From the NCBI GenBank assembly GCA_035646975.1, contig DASROJ010000341.1, forward strand, positions 1 through 14,501: a stretch of 14,501 bases of DNA, read 5' to 3'. Within the stretch, counting starts at the first letter, position 1; each line of letters starts with the position of its first letter. The position numbers and the translations under genes are program-made. Below the pieces are notes generated by a model. The model had not been told where the DNA came from, did not search any database, and saw only the letters and a program-made list of their open reading frames with translations. The stretch is from DASROJ01 sp035646975. Lineage in GTDB: Bacteria; Acidobacteriota; Polarisedimenticolia; JACPZX01; DASXTC01. Of the stretch, positions 14,195 to 14,501 are shown piece by piece.

Positions 14195-14501
14195 ATGACG
14201 GTGTTCAAGCCGGAAACAACGCAAGAACGGAGCCCGGGCTGGCCATGCGCGATACGCGGCGATGAGCGGCGAAGAGCGATCTTGAATCGGCTCGCGGCGC
14301 CGGCCTTCTTCGCAGTCGTGGTCGGGGCCGGCGTTCTGACGCAGACGCCTCTCGCGCGCGCTGAGATGAGCGACCGGGTCGTGGCCTACCGGATCGAGGT
14401 TCGCCTCGATCCCGTGAAACACACGCTTCACGGCCGCGAGGCGCTCACCTGGCGCAACGTTACGTCGAAGCCGGCCCGCGACCTCCTCCTTCATCTCTAT
14501 C
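14195..14501 (+). CDS. M1-family metallopeptidase, N-terminal part, cut by window end
   Basis: The first 102 codons lie in the window. A basic stretch (DERRRAILNR) precedes a signal-peptide core (APAFFAVVVGAGVLTQTP) with a likely cut at ARA/EM. Then comes a typical start of the M1 N-terminal beta domain: AYRIEVRLDPVKHTLHGREA, followed by LTWRNVTSKPARDLLLHLY, similar to the 'DP..HT..G.E.LTWRN....L.FHLY' pattern of exported bacterial M1-like peptidases. The GAMEN and HExxH sites lie beyond the window, so activity cannot be judged. ATG 14195 is chosen for GGGAG (14187-14191) just before it, although the spacing is short. ATG 14180 (five codons earlier) and TTG 14282 (leaving a compact signal peptide) are alternatives. 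Confidence 0.72.
   Translation, partial: MTVFKPETTQERSPGWPCAIRGDERRRAILNRLAAPAFFAVVVGAGVLTQTPLARAEMSDRVVAYRIEVRLDPVKHTLHGREALTWRNVTSKPARDLLLHLY

Noticed and set aside
14039..14494. N-terminal extension of the kinase frame to 14494
   Set aside because: The extra 152 residues are Arg/His/Cys-rich, overlap the divergent M1 peptidase start, and come before a classic zinc-ribbon start MLCTRC.
1..14501. Mobile elements, integrase sites or CRISPR arrays
   Set aside because: No transposase-like or integrase-like protein, no regular direct repeats and no terminal inverted repeats were seen in the window.

Overview
This is a GC-rich chromosomal window with eight complete genes and two genes cut by the window edges. 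There is no sign of phage, insertion sequence, CRISPR or RNA gene. The mix of genes points to a Gram-negative-type soil or sediment bacterium with large regulatory proteins: a MacA/MacB-like exporter, a large secreted M14 metallopeptidase, an M1-type peptidase, a secreted NHL beta-propeller, and a Hanks kinase fused to a zinc ribbon, a TolB/FlgO-like domain and many TPRs. This combination is familiar from Acidobacteriota and neighbouring uncultured phyla. That assignment is inference from gene content; there is no marker gene here to prove it.

Left half, minus strand (read right to left). ptsN-like EIIA and a short C4 zinc-ribbon protein form a two-gene unit with an ATGA overlap (8625 to 7787). 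They are preceded by an extended -10 promoter and a structured leader. Next comes an HU-family gene (7572-7288) with its own TTGACA promoter and a textbook intrinsic terminator. Immediately after that terminator begins a tight five-gene series: M14 peptidase, MacA/HlyD-like periplasmic adaptor, MacB/FtsX-like permease, ornithine cyclodeaminase/mu-crystallin family oxidoreductase, and TPM-domain membrane protein (7197 to 1). Two of these junctions are start/stop overlaps, so translational coupling is likely. The exporter pair has no ATP-binding subunit in the window.

Right half. A consensus TATAAT promoter at about 8800 drives a long-leader gene on the plus strand for a secreted NHL-repeat protein (8944-10560). 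It converges on a 1147-residue membrane Ser/Thr kinase read from the minus strand (14038-10595), and a 12-bp perfect inverted repeat lies at the junction. Divergent from the kinase, the first 102 codons of an M1-type metallopeptidase run off the right edge.

How the genes may work together: the five-gene series looks like an envelope module (peptide hydrolysis in the periplasm, export across the envelope, an NAD(P)-type amino-acid/imine oxidoreductase in the cytoplasm, and a TPM protein at the membrane). The substrate cannot be read from the sequence. The points most worth a second look are the missing ATPase, the terminator almost touching the M14 start codon, the mutually exclusive hairpins in the ptsN leader, and the truncated zinc-ribbon partner of PtsN.
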